Shown here piece after piece: positions 1-10,672 of a stretch of 64,000 nucleotides of DNA. The position numbers and the translations under genes are program-made. This stretch comes from Dryomyza anilis (taxonomy: Eukaryota > Arthropoda > Insecta > Diptera > Dryomyzidae): positions 2,709,529 through 2,773,528 of the forward strand of contig OX638132.1 of assembly GCA_951804985.1 (NCBI GenBank), in the 5' to 3' direction. The notes below the pieces were generated by a model. That model saw only the letters and a list, made by a program, of their open reading frames with translations, was not told the DNA's origin and searched no databases. How positions within the stretch are numbered: position 1 is the first letter of the stretch; the number at the start of each line of letters is the position of its first letter.

Positions 1-1004
1 TATTTCATTGTTTATTTCAATTTTATTATTTCCTTGGGTTCTCGGTTGGAATGGTAATGTACTTGCTAATGTCAATAAAGTATTTTACTAAGGGCCATCA
101 TTTATCAACACTACTACTGCTATTCTCCCACTTTTATAAAAGTTGGTCCCTCAAATTGGGCCTATGAATAATATGGCAGGATGACATCGAACATAAAATT
201 TAATTTTTACGCGTAAATGCTGCCCCCTGCTTCTCATAGCATTTCACACCGTAAATGCTGCATACATTTTTGGAGCATGTCACGTGTAAGTAAATTTTTA
301 TAAATAACTTCATCAATAACAACTAAGAACTAGCCTTTAAAACTAAATAGAATTGATCCTGTGATGATGCGCGAAAAGCTGAAAGGACATTTTTTGTAAC
401 TTTTAACGACCATTTTCAATTAAATTATTATTGCTTCAAGTATAAAAAATATATCATTATATATTCTATTTTACATAAATCATTTTAAATGATTTAAATT
501 AAGGTTTTTAAAATTATTAATTTTTAGTTAACCGTTACAGTTTCGTGGCTTGCCAAATACATAAATTTTTCAAATTTTCTTACTATAGTAATTTTAACTG
601 TCGAAATTTTCCAATTGTACATAGAAGTATCTTTAAAATTATATGTCACACTTATCTTTTCAGTTATCGTTTTATTAGTAGTTAGTAAAATTATGCACAC
701 CTAGCCTAACAGTGATACAGTGACACTGTGTCAACCCAAAAGTCGATGCCCACTACAATTTTTTTAGAAAATATTTCGGACATCGCTCCCGATTATTTTA
801 TTTATTGTCGTGAATGATGTCATTTACTGCTGGGCACCATTAAAAAGATAGTTCAGATAGTATTTTCCTTCACTATAATATGTCAGTGTTATTCATTTCT
901 TAAACACCCTGTGTTTAAAACTGGGTGCAAAATTAGAAATATTTTTATTTCGTGTTTTCTTAATTTTTTGAATCATAGAATTACTAAGTAATTTGTTTGA
1001 AAGA
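1..1004. other. A+T-rich non-coding stretch
   Basis: No coding frame, RNA gene or tandem array recognised on either strand. The only open frames are short and of simple composition. Confidence 0.6.
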
Positions 1005-1390
1005 GACAGAAGGTGATTCAGCGCACTGATGCAGTGATGGAGAAAAAGATGGAATATCAGCGCATTGAAAAACATGAGAGCGAATGAGAGAAAATTAGCA
1101 TGCAGCATTCACAAAATGTGTAGATGGTTCTCGAAACATTTCGAAGCGTGTCGAAACGTGTCGAACAGATGTATGCAGTATATAAGGGCGCCACATCGAG
1201 GACGGAACACTTCAGTAGTGATTGGAAAGTTGTCGAGTGTATCTAGTGTCAGATCAAGGTCTAGATTAATTGTGGAATTGCAGCAGATGTTAGAATTTAA
1301 AAGCAGCAACGTTGTTAGTTAATGTTTTGGTTCAAACATTTATAACACCAATACAAAAATACGTCTACAACGTAGTACGGATTCCTGCTC
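1005..1390 (+). mobile_element. LTR-like retrotransposon fragment, copy 1
   Basis: This stretch matches 12271-12645 in ordered blocks: TTCAGCGCACT, then ATCAGCGCATT, then GCAGTATATAAGGG, CACTTCAGTAGT and ATTGGAAAGT. The block TATA box - about 30 bp - TCAGT initiator, followed by a short transcribed part, is the usual layout of a fly LTR (U3 promoter, R start). No reverse transcriptase, gag, primer-binding site or paired LTR is visible, so this would be a solo LTR or LTR fragment. Ends are uncertain and no target duplication was found. An alternative is a non-LTR repeat family that carries a pol II promoter. Confidence 0.5.
1179..1216 (+). promoter_or_regulatory. TATA box plus arthropod initiator of LTR-like copy 1
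   Basis: TATATAA lies at 1179-1185 and TCAGT, the arthropod initiator core, at 1212-1216. The second copy at 12.4 kb has the same two motifs at the same spacing (35 bp from the first T of the TATA to the A of TCAGT), although the bases between differ, which argues that the promoter is real in origin. Whether it is active now cannot be told. Confidence 0.55.
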
Positions 1391-2895
1391 GTTTTTTTTA
1401 TAAAATATAAAACGGAGCCTAAATGAAGTAGAAAACAGCTAAATTGTGGAGTTGCTATTTATTTAAGTTTGAATGCTTTGTTGCTAATGATCGCAATGAT
1501 GAAGTGTATAACTTTTCAAAACAATAGGCATACTATGAGATATATCATTTTATTTTTATATTTAAAAAAAATATATATATTGCATATTTAATTTTTATTT
1601 TCTATTATTTCACATCTTGGTCTCAACTAGTATTTTTATATTCGAAATTTCTGAATTATTCCAAAGGTTGCATGAGCAATTGTGAAAAGTAAAACCAGAA
1701 AACTAATTATTCTATCACAAAGAAGTAACAAAAACAGCTACTGAGAACTCATTCTGTGATTTAAAAACCAAAAATACACAATTCGTTGTATAAAAAGAAA
1801 ACTGCAGTAAAAGCAATAACACCAGAAAATTAATAAAATGAAGAATACATACAAGATTTAGCCACCTTGCACAGATTTTATTTGAATTCAGTGAATTTTG
1901 TGAGTCTCTTTCAGTTATCTTTTTTTTAAACGACAGAAAGCATTTAAATATTTCTAAAAAGAACACAATGAATAAAATAAATAAAATAAGCAATAAGATA
2001 AAAGAACATAGAAAGAGATGAAAGCAAAAAAATAGGAAACATTATTTCATAAATAGTCCTATTAACTAGGTTTCCGTTTCCTGTAATTGTAACGCTTTGT
2101 GTGGCGCAGGAATAAAGTGCAGCATACTTTTTTATATTTTTTTTTTTGTAGATTAGCGTCATAGCTTTGTTCGCAGTCGACAGCTGCATTTATTACACCG
2201 CGCTTGTCAGGTAGCGCTCAGCGCGAAGCGACAGGTTGCATAAATCACGCAACGTCAAAGCGGAAACGGAAGTGTTGCCTGCAGTTCTACAACAATGTAC
2301 AGGAAAGTGCGGCGAACAGGATGCACAAAAAAAAAAGAAATTATTTTTTCAGCGTTAATAAATCTTGTTTATTGCAGCTTTTTTTTTGCTTTTTCAGCGA
2401 AATAAAAATCACAATAATACAATACACAATAATAAATGATATTGAATTTTAGCTGTATTATTAACTTTGTTTTGAAGCTGACAAATAATAGAGGCACTAG
2501 TTTCTGTTCTTGCTGCATTTATTTCACTTCAATAATTTTCTATTTTTAAATTTCTTTTAGCTATCGAACGCACTGCGTAGCTGCACACAAACAAAACAGC
2601 ATAAATCTCAATATCCTATCGTTCGATATCCTTGCGCTCAATTGCGCCGCGCTGCACTTGACTTCGAGCCTGAGTTGTGCCATGCTTGTTGCGTAGCAGC
2701 GACTGGTTTTGATTTCAGAAATAAAATCCTTGACTTGCTGCAAGTGCAGCGCAAATACTGCGATGGACATCGAAGATCCCACCATCCGTTCGGCAGCATG
2801 GCCGTTTTATATTTTCGGTAGTTTTATATTTTCGATAAAAACTTTTTAGAGTTATTTTTTATGTTTAATAAATAATTATATTTAAAAACACAGCA
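1391..2895. other. Non-coding stretch
   Basis: Mostly A+T-rich, with two islands of more balanced composition (about 2150-2330 and 2560-2800) containing GCGC/TGCA-rich sequence typical of fly non-coding DNA. At 2803-2835 the phrase TTTTATATTTTCG occurs twice in tandem. No gene recognised. Confidence 0.5.
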
Positions 2896-3233
2896 TAACA
2901 AAAAAAATATCCTCGATCCCAATATGATTTTTCGATGGACGTCAGGATTCTAAACATTACCTCATACTCAGTTTTTTCAGATTGCCTCTAGTTTTTTTAG
3001 TTATTACGCAAAACAAATATTTGTCAATTTTCGTGTTTTTCGACATATTTTGGTCTATAACTTTTTACAGATTTAAATTTTCGATCATTTTTCTCTTGTG
3101 TTCCATCGAGAATACTTCAGCTAATATTTTGAAACAAAACACATGAAATTCGTATAGATCTGACTAAAGTTATGAGCAGTCAAATGCAAAAAATATGAAT
3201 TTTAAGGTGTACCTATTATTTGTTGCATAACAT
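2896..3233 (+). repeat. Left arm of the long inverted repeat
   Basis: Pairs with 4383-4712 over its whole length with scattered mismatches and small gaps. It ends internally at TTGCATAAC, shortly before the inserted repeat. Confidence 0.65.
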
Positions 3234-3242
3234 GTGTGCTTT

Positions 3243-3884
3243 TTATACCCTACACATATTAACTTTGTGCATATATTGTAACGCCCCTTAGGAGGCGTTT
3301 CCGGTATGGAAAAGTATATATATTCTTGATCAGCATCACTACCCGAGTCCGTTTAGCCATGTCCGTCTGTCTGTCTGTCTGTCCGTCTTGCTGTCTTGCT
3401 GTCCGAATACAGAATATCTTGAGAAATACTGATCAGAATGCGATGACATTTCGTCTCAATATATTTTAGCCAAAAGTAGGAACTGAGTTTGAAAATGAGC
3501 CAAATCGGTCAACGGACACGCCCACCTCCCATACAAGTCACTTTTATATAACTCTTTCGGAACTAATAACTCGAAAAGTATTCAAGGTATAGTTATAAAA
3601 TTTAATACGTATTGTAAGAATTCACCTACAAATATGTGGTCCAAAAATAGGCGTGGTCCGCCCAATTATATTTTTCAATTTTTTTTTTTTTAGTTTTTTA
3701 TACTTTATATAAATTTTTTAAATTATGGGGATATAAGACGTAAATTTCTGATATATGAATAATATTCTGAGGGTTAATATCCCCACCAAAGGTGTAGGGT
3801 ATTCCATAGTCGGGCCCGACCGACTATAAAAATCCGCCCCATGTGACCGAACTTACCCATGTGACCTAACTTTCCCAACTCGTT
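3243..3884 (+). mobile_element. TACCCTAC-family repeat, copy 1 (internally deleted)
   Basis: Same family as 30222-30982 and 35825-36492. It opens ATACCCTAC, runs through GTAACGCCCCTTAGGAGGCG, a (GTCT)n tract, the conserved phrase CAACGGACACGCCCACCTCC and the hairpin GTCGGGCCCGAC, and closes at CCCAACTCG. It lacks part of the 5' hairpin loop present in other copies, and it carries only one of the two internal CGTGGTCCGCCCA motifs. It sits between the arms of the long inverted repeat, so it inserted after that element. Confidence 0.75.
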
Positions 3885-4382
3885 ATAATTAATTTAAAAT
3901 ACATATCTTATATCTTACTTGATCTTTAATTCTATACTTCCACTTACTTTGATTTTGCAAATCGCTCTTTAAGTCCTCAGCCTTTAGTGAAATTCAAAAA
4001 TTCGATTGAAAAATGTACCTTTATTATGTTCAATATGAACATAAGCAGGAAAATATTTTATTTTAAAAGTATGAACATTTGGAAAGTGATCTTCATTTGA
4101 CGCTGTTGTATGATATAGAGGCAAACCTATGAATATATACGAAGCTGAATTCTACTGGTTTAAGGTTTTCTTGAAATTTCTATGATTAATTGCTGAACAA
4201 AAAAATTATATTGATTAAAATAGCACTACAAAATAAAATTAAAATCAGAATTGGTAAGCTTGACTTTGTATTTAATCTGAAGAATTAAAGAGTAATTTGC
4301 AAAAACAAAGTAAGAGAAATCATAGAATTATGGATCTAGTTTCACATATAATATATAATGTTATTGAATTACGAAAACTGAA

Positions 4383-4712
4383 ATATGTTATGAAATAAAT
4401 AATAGGTATACCTTAAAATCAATATTTTTTGTGTTTGAGTGGTCATTACTTCGGTCACATTTATCCGAATTTCATGAAGTTTATTTCAAAATATATGCTT
4501 AAGTATTCTCAGTGGAATATATAAGAAATTGTATCGATAACTCAAATGTGTTAAATCTGGAGAAAATCGCGAAAATTGTCATATATTTGTATTACGTAAT
4601 AACTTAAAAACTTAAGGCAATCTGAAAATTTGAGGCAATCTGAGGTAGTGATTAGAATCTGTAATCTATGGGAAAATCATACAAGTATCGTGGATAAAAA
4701 AATTTGTTTTCT
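4383..4712 (-). repeat. Right arm of the long inverted repeat
   Basis: Reverse-complement partner of 2896-3233. It starts at GTTATGAAATAAATAATAGG on the plus strand, and the match fades near 4710. Confidence 0.65.
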
Positions 4713-5013
4713 AGTGTAATCAACTGACACTCATTGGATTGAAGAATAATATAAAAAGAAACATATTTGAAGAAATTTATAAAAAAAATTAACAAATGTA
4801 AACTTTTAAAATATTTTAAGTTTGATAAATTATATTTGTACTTTTGTTAACTGTTGTTTGCTCCAAAACATGTCTTACTGAGTATGTCTTTCAATCAATT
4901 AGTAAGAAATACCTAAATTTAAGATCAATTTCTCTAATAAATGCTGATGATAATAATAGCTATATGCAGAATAAATCGCATAGTTAAGCAACCCATTATT
5001 ATCGTTCATTACA
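4713..5013. other. A+T-rich non-coding stretch
   Basis: Nothing recognised. Confidence 0.5.
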
Positions 5014-5447
5014 TTAACAAATTGCAATGACTTGAACTATACGAATTCCCCGCATACAAAAACGTGACATTTTTTGTACCTCGAACACGAGCATGACAAT
5101 TGTTCTGCTATAAATTGAAAATAAATGTGAAGAATGCATTTCTAATGTGCGACAACACGAGAATTTGGGGTCGCAGCGTCGATTTCCCCAAAGGCAATGA
5201 AATAATTGGGATTCGATACTACGTGCGATACGACGTCTTATGACACTGCACGATGATATACTGGTGAGTAACCGAAAGAGAGATACTTTGCAAAGACAGA
5301 GATGGCTGCATTGCACATTGTGACAGGTGTCACGCGGAAGTCTTGTTTTCCGGAATTGCAGACAGCGACAGACATGTTTATGGTGCGGCCCCTGTAGACA
5401 TGGATCGAACGACATTTTATTTTTTTACAAATGACACATTCCAACAA
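5014..5447 (-). other. G+C-richer island with overlapping minus-strand frames, possible coding relic
   Basis: This stretch is clearly richer in G+C than its surroundings. On the minus strand it holds two overlapping open frames of about 133 and 69 codons (5415-5014 and 5447-5238). The 69-codon frame starts MLECVICKK, a CxxC pair, and its frame can be followed past one stop for another short open run. I recognise no domain. It could be a decayed transposon coding piece or simply non-coding DNA with a favourable composition. Confidence 0.2.
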
Positions 5448-5538
5448 TAATTATTAACAAAGATTAAATTTAAACGAATAACAGTTTCTTTTTAAAGTTT
5501 TTAAAGGTTTCTGTTTTAAGTTTTGTAAATATTTTCAT

Positions 5539-5676
5539 TGACGCATAATCATAGATAATTTAAAGTAGACTTAAAAAATAATTTCGACTATTTTTACAAA
5601 ATTTGTATAGAATAAATTGTCAAAAATCTGATTTTAAGTTTAAAATCGACTTGAAATTGTCTATGATTATGCGCCA
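5539..5676. mobile_element. Short MITE-like palindrome
   Basis: The left end GACGCATAATCATAGA is repeated inverted at the right end (TCTATGATTATGCGCC). The arms run on for roughly 36 bp each with few mismatches around a loop of about 60 bp. This is the shape of a miniature inverted-repeat element. The flanks share only ATT, so the target duplication and superfamily are undecided. Confidence 0.6.
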
Positions 5677-6162
5677 TTATCTTTAACAACAAATCTAATT
5701 ATTTTCAATTTTAAAATTGTTTGTATAATCATGAAAATAAATTTATTAAAAAAATACTCAAATATCAATTCGCCTCTACTGAAGCCGCCCAATTTTCTTG
5801 ATTTGCATGCATTTTGAAGCAGTAACTAAATACGGTCTGCCAGCTGTATTGTGTAGAAAATTGAGCAGCTGCATTGCATAGAAAAAATTTGCATTTTCTC
5901 GAAAAACATGCAGAAAAATGTAGTAAAACGAAATGAGCAGCATAAAATGCACGAATATTGAATATTAAGCGTTATTTATATAAGTGCTTCACATGTATAA
6001 AACACACACATACTGGCATATATACATAATGTAAATTTACATTTGTCGACACCAAAATCGGCATTACGCATTTCTAAAGATTTTAAAAATAAAATTTTTT
6101 GTATGTTAATTTTTCTTGTAACTTTTTTTTGGACAGAAAATGGATTCTAATGATGTTAATTC
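5677..6162. other. Non-coding stretch
   Basis: A+T-rich, with TGCAT-rich sequence around 5800-5960. No gene, RNA or array recognised. Confidence 0.5.
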
Positions 6163-6941
6163 ATTAAAACCAAGGATTGAAACCTAAACGAATAACGGTT
6201 TCGATTTCGGTTTTTTCCGCGTTTCGGTTTTGGTTACGGTTTCGGTTTTAAGTTTTTATAACGAAACGGTTTCGGTATACCGGTTCCATGTTACGGTTTC
6301 GGTTTTGATTTCGGTTTTTGTATAAATTTTCTTTATTTCCATATTTTTCAAATATTTTACATTTTTTATATGGTGCTAAATTATGATCAAATTATGATAC
6401 TGGGGTAAAGTGGGAAACGTAATTTAAACAATGTTTGTTATTATTTTAGTAAAAATATTGTGTAATGTGAATTATTTAAAAAATTTAATTTAAAATTTCG
6501 TGACCACTAACCAATGAAAAGCAATATTTTGACTTCACCTGATATATGATCTGAATTGAAAAGAAAAAGAATTTTGTACAATTTTCATCCATAAAAGCCA
6601 AAGAAATTAAATTTCAACAATTCTGTGAACTGCAATATATGTGAACTAGCGATGATCATTTGCAAGAGCAAGGCAAGAAATGTTAATCTTTTAAATTTTA
6701 AATAAAGATCGAAGACAAATATCTTAAACTGCATATTAATTATGAAAACGAATAGAATTTGAACACTAATTGTATTTAAGTTACTTATTTTCCATATTTT
6801 TAATTCCTTCAACATTTTACTAACAAAACAATAACATAAAAACTTGAATTATATTTTAACAAGAATTAACAAATAAAAAACAATTGTATAAAACAAGTGA
6901 TGTTGACAAGACAATTCAAAATCTCAAGGCCATAATAAAAT

Positions 6942-7139
6942 GAACGAAAAGTCACCAAATACATTTTCAAAATGCTATATATTTTTTACAAATATCTTTA
7001 TGAATCTGTCAATTTTTAATCAATGATCTCCATTTTTTTTACCACATGATAAAAAAATGTAAATCTACTTTTTATAATATTAATCAACAAACTCGAAAAT
7101 TAAGTTTTTCTTAAAAATGTATTTGGTGACTTTTCGTTC
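6942..7139. mobile_element. 198 bp MITE with 26 bp inverted ends
   Basis: The left end GAACGAAAAGTCACCAAATA and the following ACATTTT are repeated exactly in inverse at 7114-7139. The middle is plain A+T-rich sequence without a frame. Neither a TA nor an 8 bp duplication could be fixed. It is nested inside 6647-8222, making it one of the innermost layers of the stack. Confidence 0.7.
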
Positions 7140-7365
7140 CACAACGACGATATACAGTATACGATATACATATACAATAAATATAAGGAATATTTCGTAT
7201 GAGAATATTTCTGTTTTCGTCACAGATTAAAAAAATCCGTATGCTACACGTACCGTATGTCAAGAGAACTCAAATAATATCTTGAAGAGAATATAACAAT
7301 AACGATTACGATTCGTATACACACACTTTCACAACGACAACTCTTCGTTGCTTTCCTGTATCATC

Positions 7366-7428
7366 GCATGGCAACAAACAAACGCATGACAACAGACAGA
7401 CGCATGACAACGGACAGACGCATGGCAC
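7366..7428 (+). repeat. 18 bp tandem repeat, about 3.5 copies
   Basis: GCATGACAACAGACAGAC repeats three and a half times with few changes (first copy GCATGGCAACAAACAAAC). Confidence 0.8.
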
Positions 7429-8939
7429 CACACTACATGTATGTATCTATTACAGCTCACTAGTTGGCAACAACAACGAGTTCTCTTTGTGGTACAAAAA
7501 AATTCCCGCCAAAATTCTATCAAAAGCTTGGAAGCTGCTTTATTCGCATTTTTGATGTTGTTGCACTTTCAAACGAATCAGCGGATTTGTGAAAAAAGAA
7601 AAACACAAAAAGCAATATATCAGCTAAATATGTCACACTGTGAAAATGTTCATATATTATTTTTTATTACTTCATGATTTTAAAATTAACAAAAAAACTA
7701 TATATAAAAGTAAAACAAAAATAATAATGTGCATAAGCACAGTGCATATGCACAATCGATGTACGAACTTGCGTAGCGAAGAAAAGAGAAAAAACATTGT
7801 TTTGTCTATTTTATCTTTTTGAAGCGACTTTTGAAGCACTTTTAAAGCTATTTACCGCTTCAAAAGTGCTTCACAGGCCTTATTTTTAAGATTCTTATAT
7901 TCTTTAGAATTTGACAAAAACAAAAAAAAAACACACATCTTCATTAATGTTCACGTTCATAAATATTTTGCACGCTTTCTATTGTTACTTATTGTTCAAT
8001 ATTTAGTAATATCATGAATTCTTTTGTATATCTTTATTACCTTAAAAACATAATAAATACATTACAATCATAAAAAATGCAGGTCTTCCTTTTCTTGCAG
8101 TCTTAGTCTTGCACTTGCTCTTGCTCTTTTTCTTGCAAAATCTCGATTTTGTTCTCGCTTTTGTTCTTACAAAAAAAATGCAAGAACAAGATGCAAGAGC
8201 AAGAAATTTTTAATCATCACTAATGTAAACAAATATCTGCCTTATACTTGAAATTTTTAAACTTGTCTAACTTTCACTTCATTTTTTGTATTTCCTTAAA
8301 TAGTTACTGAGATGTTAATAATTTGAAAGTTTTTTTACATTTTTTTTTTTGCATTACATTGTTTTGTGTATGTCCGAAATGGAGCATCCATTAGAAGACT
8401 TATAAATGGTATTCTATTGAATAGATCCTTTAAAAGAATTTAAAAAATATTCAAAAGAACTTTTCAAAACTTGTTCCACTTTACCTCAAGCTCCCCTATT
8501 TATTTTACTAATAAAATAAATAAAAAACCAATATTATTAAAATTTGAATCATTTTTTAACGTAAAAATTTTGCTTGGAGTTGCTGGTGTTTTGTTGTTAA
8601 TTCGATTAATGAAACAAAAAACAAATACCGTTGTTTTGGAAATATTGTTTCTCAAAAAACAACATGTGAATTTTTGTACAACCAAAAATTTTTATTTTGG
8701 GAACTCCAAATTTTATTTAATGAAATTTTACATTTTACATCTTCTATATAAAATATGTTTTTTTGGTTTTTTGCATACTTTTTTAAAAACCGTTTTAAAC
8801 CGGTATAAAACCGAAACCGTTTATATCGGTTTTGGATATCGGTTTATTTCTGATTTTCGTATAACGGTTTCGGTTTTAAAAATGAAACGGTTTTAAACGG
8901 ATATCGGTTTCGGTTACGGTTTCAATCCTTAATTAAAAC

Positions 8940-9300
8940 GTTCAAAGTTCCAGTTGCGGTTATGCCTTATATTGGATATTTTAATTACAATTTCCGAATT
9001 TGAAATCGGATAAAAATCAAACTGCAAAAATTGATAAAAATTCAAAAGACATGTTCATTACAAAAATTTCAAATAAGACTATTGTTCGTCAAATATATCA
9101 ATACCTTATAGGAAATATTGAGTATATAGTTCAAATGCCTTCGATAAGCCTTACAAAGGCGCACCAAATGGTATTAAACATAATTAAAAATTTTATCATT
9201 ACCAACATTTTTCAAAAATATAGTTACAGTAATAATTCTTATTTGGCTTTATTTTAAATTTGGACCGCAAATTAAAAAAATGACTTTGCATCGCATGCTA
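8940..9300. other. Non-coding stretch with an unconvincing short frame
   Basis: An 85-codon plus-strand frame (9000-9257) is present. Its protein is K/I/N-rich, resembles no family I know, and its length is unremarkable in A+T-rich DNA. Confidence 0.4.
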
Positions 9301-9309
9301 CTCATTAGG

Positions 9310-9955
9310 TATGTTAATCCCGGACTATTTTTCAATCGCTAAATTTCGGGACTAAAAAATTTGAATCCCGGTATTAGTCTCAGGATTTAAAAAATAATAA
9401 CAAAGGCATAAAAGAACCATATTTCTGTTCGCATAATAATTAATTATAATGCTTAAGGCTCAAACAAAACTCATACATTCAAATTGATCTGTTTGAGGTT
9501 GGGTATGGTATACAAAATACAAAATCCGCGTTATATAAACCCCAATGTATCATCTAACCATTTTTAAAGTACTTTCTTAATAAAGGTTATGTTCAAAGAT
9601 AACGGTTCTAGTTTTATCGCTATCCGAAACCCGGATAGAATTCGGCAACAAATTTGATAGTAAATCTGTCTTCAAAATAAAAATATCAGCACAAAGTTAA
9701 TGTACCCTGTACCTCATAGGTGTAGGGTAAAAAAAATAGTTGAATATTCGTACGCAATACAGAAAGCGGCCCTTAGTGTTTTAAAATCAGAGTCCATTAA
9801 ATGTTAGATTTACTTTTTCGCAAAATGTGTATAAAAACATGGAAAGACTTTTAATAAACTATTTAAAATTTATCAACAATTTTTGTAATCCCTATAATCC
9901 CGGGATTTAACGATGATCCTGAGATCAGTTTTTCGGGACTGTCAATCATATTTTG
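9310..9955. mobile_element. Possible degraded element with TCCCGG-type ends
   Basis: The left side holds AATCCCGGACTATTTTTCAA and TCTCAGGATTT. The right side holds, in inverse, AATCCTGAGATC-like and TTTTTCGGGACT sequence (9918-9945). This suggests an old pair of inverted ends about 640 bp apart. Exact termini and target duplication are not visible. A fragment of the TACCCTAC family lies inside (9689-9730). Confidence 0.3.
9689..9730 (-). repeat. End fragment of the TACCCTAC family
   Basis: On the minus strand this reads TACCCTACACCTATGAGG, then the partner arm of the hairpin and TTAACTTTGTGC, exactly the first 40 or so bases of the family. The body of the element does not follow, so it is a 5' end fragment. 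Confidence 0.7.
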
Positions 9956-9959
9956 ACGG

Positions 9960-10068
9960 TATCATTCAATGAGTGGATTTAGTATTGCTGCAATCATGTT
10001 TCTTATTGTACCATGATTGAATCAATCATGTTCCTCTCAGTGCTCTTTCTCTCTCTGTGTGTGTACTC
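9960..10068. repeat. Degenerate AATCAT repeat block 1 ending in CTCTCTGTGTGTAC-like sequence
   Basis: A mixture of AATCAT and ATGATT words (for example TGATTGAATCAATCATG), followed at 10048-10068 by CTCTCTCTGTGTGTGTAC. The same succession occurs again at 10320-10672. Confidence 0.45.
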
Positions 10069-10319
10069 TCTGTATTTTTCTCATTTCGCTCTGCAGTCTC
10101 TTTTACTCATTTCGGCTCTGCATTGAAATAGAACAATAGTAAAAATAAAAGCAGGGACGACGCGTCGATCGTTCTAGAAATAATTGGATGGAACGTCGCA
10201 AATCATCACATTTCATATTTATGTAAAAGTAAGCACTATATTAATTAAAATAAATAGTACCGATGACACGATGACCTTTCTTGACGAAGTCTAGTGTAAC
10301 ACTAAATCTACAAAAATTA

Positions 10320-10672
10320 CTCTCTGCACAGTTGAGAACTTTTCTCAAAATGTTAATCATAGTATGGTTATATCAATCATTCATTGAGACAACATAATTC
10401 CGAAACCATTGCATGATTCTAACAATCAATACTATTATTCTGGAAATCATTCATATTTAAATAACATTTTTGCTTCAATTATTAGCTATTCCAATCATTG
10501 AATTTAATCATTCTATGATTCTAGAAATCATTAAATGAATGACAGCATCATTTTAAAAAATTGGGAATGATGGTTGCAATCATTTATGATATCAGCAATC
10601 ATTCAACGACTACTCCAATCATTGTGTTGTTGCAACAATCATACTATAATCCTGTTTTTTCTCTGTGTGTAC
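10320..10672. repeat. Degenerate AATCAT repeat block 2
   Basis: More than a dozen AATCAT/ATGATT words spaced roughly 12-20 bp apart, for example CAATCATTCATTGAG, CCAATCATTGAATTTAATC and GCAATCATTCAACG. It closes with TTTTTTCTCTGTGTGTAC. The words are imperfect palindromes, so many small hairpins are possible. Either an old minisatellite or the body of a repeat family whose border is the CTCTGTGTGTAC sequence. Confidence 0.5.

Larger units (their letters stand above)
2896..4712. mobile_element. Long-inverted-repeat (foldback-like) element, interrupted
   Basis: Positions 2896-3233 and 4383-4712 are imperfect inverted copies of each other. Shared words on the two arms include CAGATTGCCT, TTAGTTATTACG / TTAAGTTATTACG, GAGAATACTT, ATGAAATTCG and ACCTATTATTT. 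Everything between the arms is about 1.15 kb, of which 3243-3884 is a later insertion of the TACCCTAC family. No transposase frame is visible. The structure fits a foldback or other non-autonomous DNA transposon with arms of about 330 bp. Two oppositely oriented copies of one repeat are an alternative. No clear target duplication was found. Confidence 0.6.
6647..8222. mobile_element. Inner hAT-like element with TAGYGATGAT ends
   Basis: The left end TAGCGATGAT and the inverted right end TAGTGATGAT are flanked by ATGTGAAC (6639-6646) and ATGTAAAC (8223-8230), an 8 bp target duplication with one later mismatch that fits nTnnnnAn. Subterminal sequence at both ends is rich in CTTGC/GCAAG words: GCAAGAGCAAGGCAAG at the left, and more than ten such words at 8095-8205. 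No transposase is visible. It lies wholly within the outer hAT-like element and so is younger than it. Confidence 0.65.
6391..8501. mobile_element. Possible middle element with GGTAAAGTGGG ends
   Basis: Just inside the outer element, 6401-6420 reads TGGGGTAAAGTGGGAAACGT, while 8474-8500 is a degenerate inverse of it (CCACTTTACCTCAAG...CCCCTATT). A related right end is present at 12030-12111, so the motif is a family end and not a chance palindrome. The left end appears worn and no target duplication was identified. Confidence 0.35.
6171..8931. mobile_element. hAT-like element with GAAACCG-rich ends, containing nested insertions
   Basis: The left end reads CAAGGATTGAAACC and the right end, reverse-complemented, TAAGGATTGAAACC. 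Both ends continue into several copies of GGTTTCGGTTT (left) and its inverse (right). The same 8 bp, ATTAAAAC, flanks both sides (6163-6170 and 8932-8939). It fits the hAT target preference nTnnnnAn, so a hAT superfamily call follows from end structure alone. No transposase frame is visible and most of the 2761 bp is made of further insertions, so this was a small non-autonomous copy later enlarged from inside. Confidence 0.75.

Noticed and set aside
5398..5412. A pol III B box (ATGGATCGAACGAC, minus strand)
   Set aside because: No A box upstream and no match to the tRNA-like family.
8471..8896. 141-codon plus-strand frame as a transposase piece
   Set aside because: It runs across the right end of the middle element and the GAAACCG-rich terminus of the outer one, so it joins unrelated pieces.
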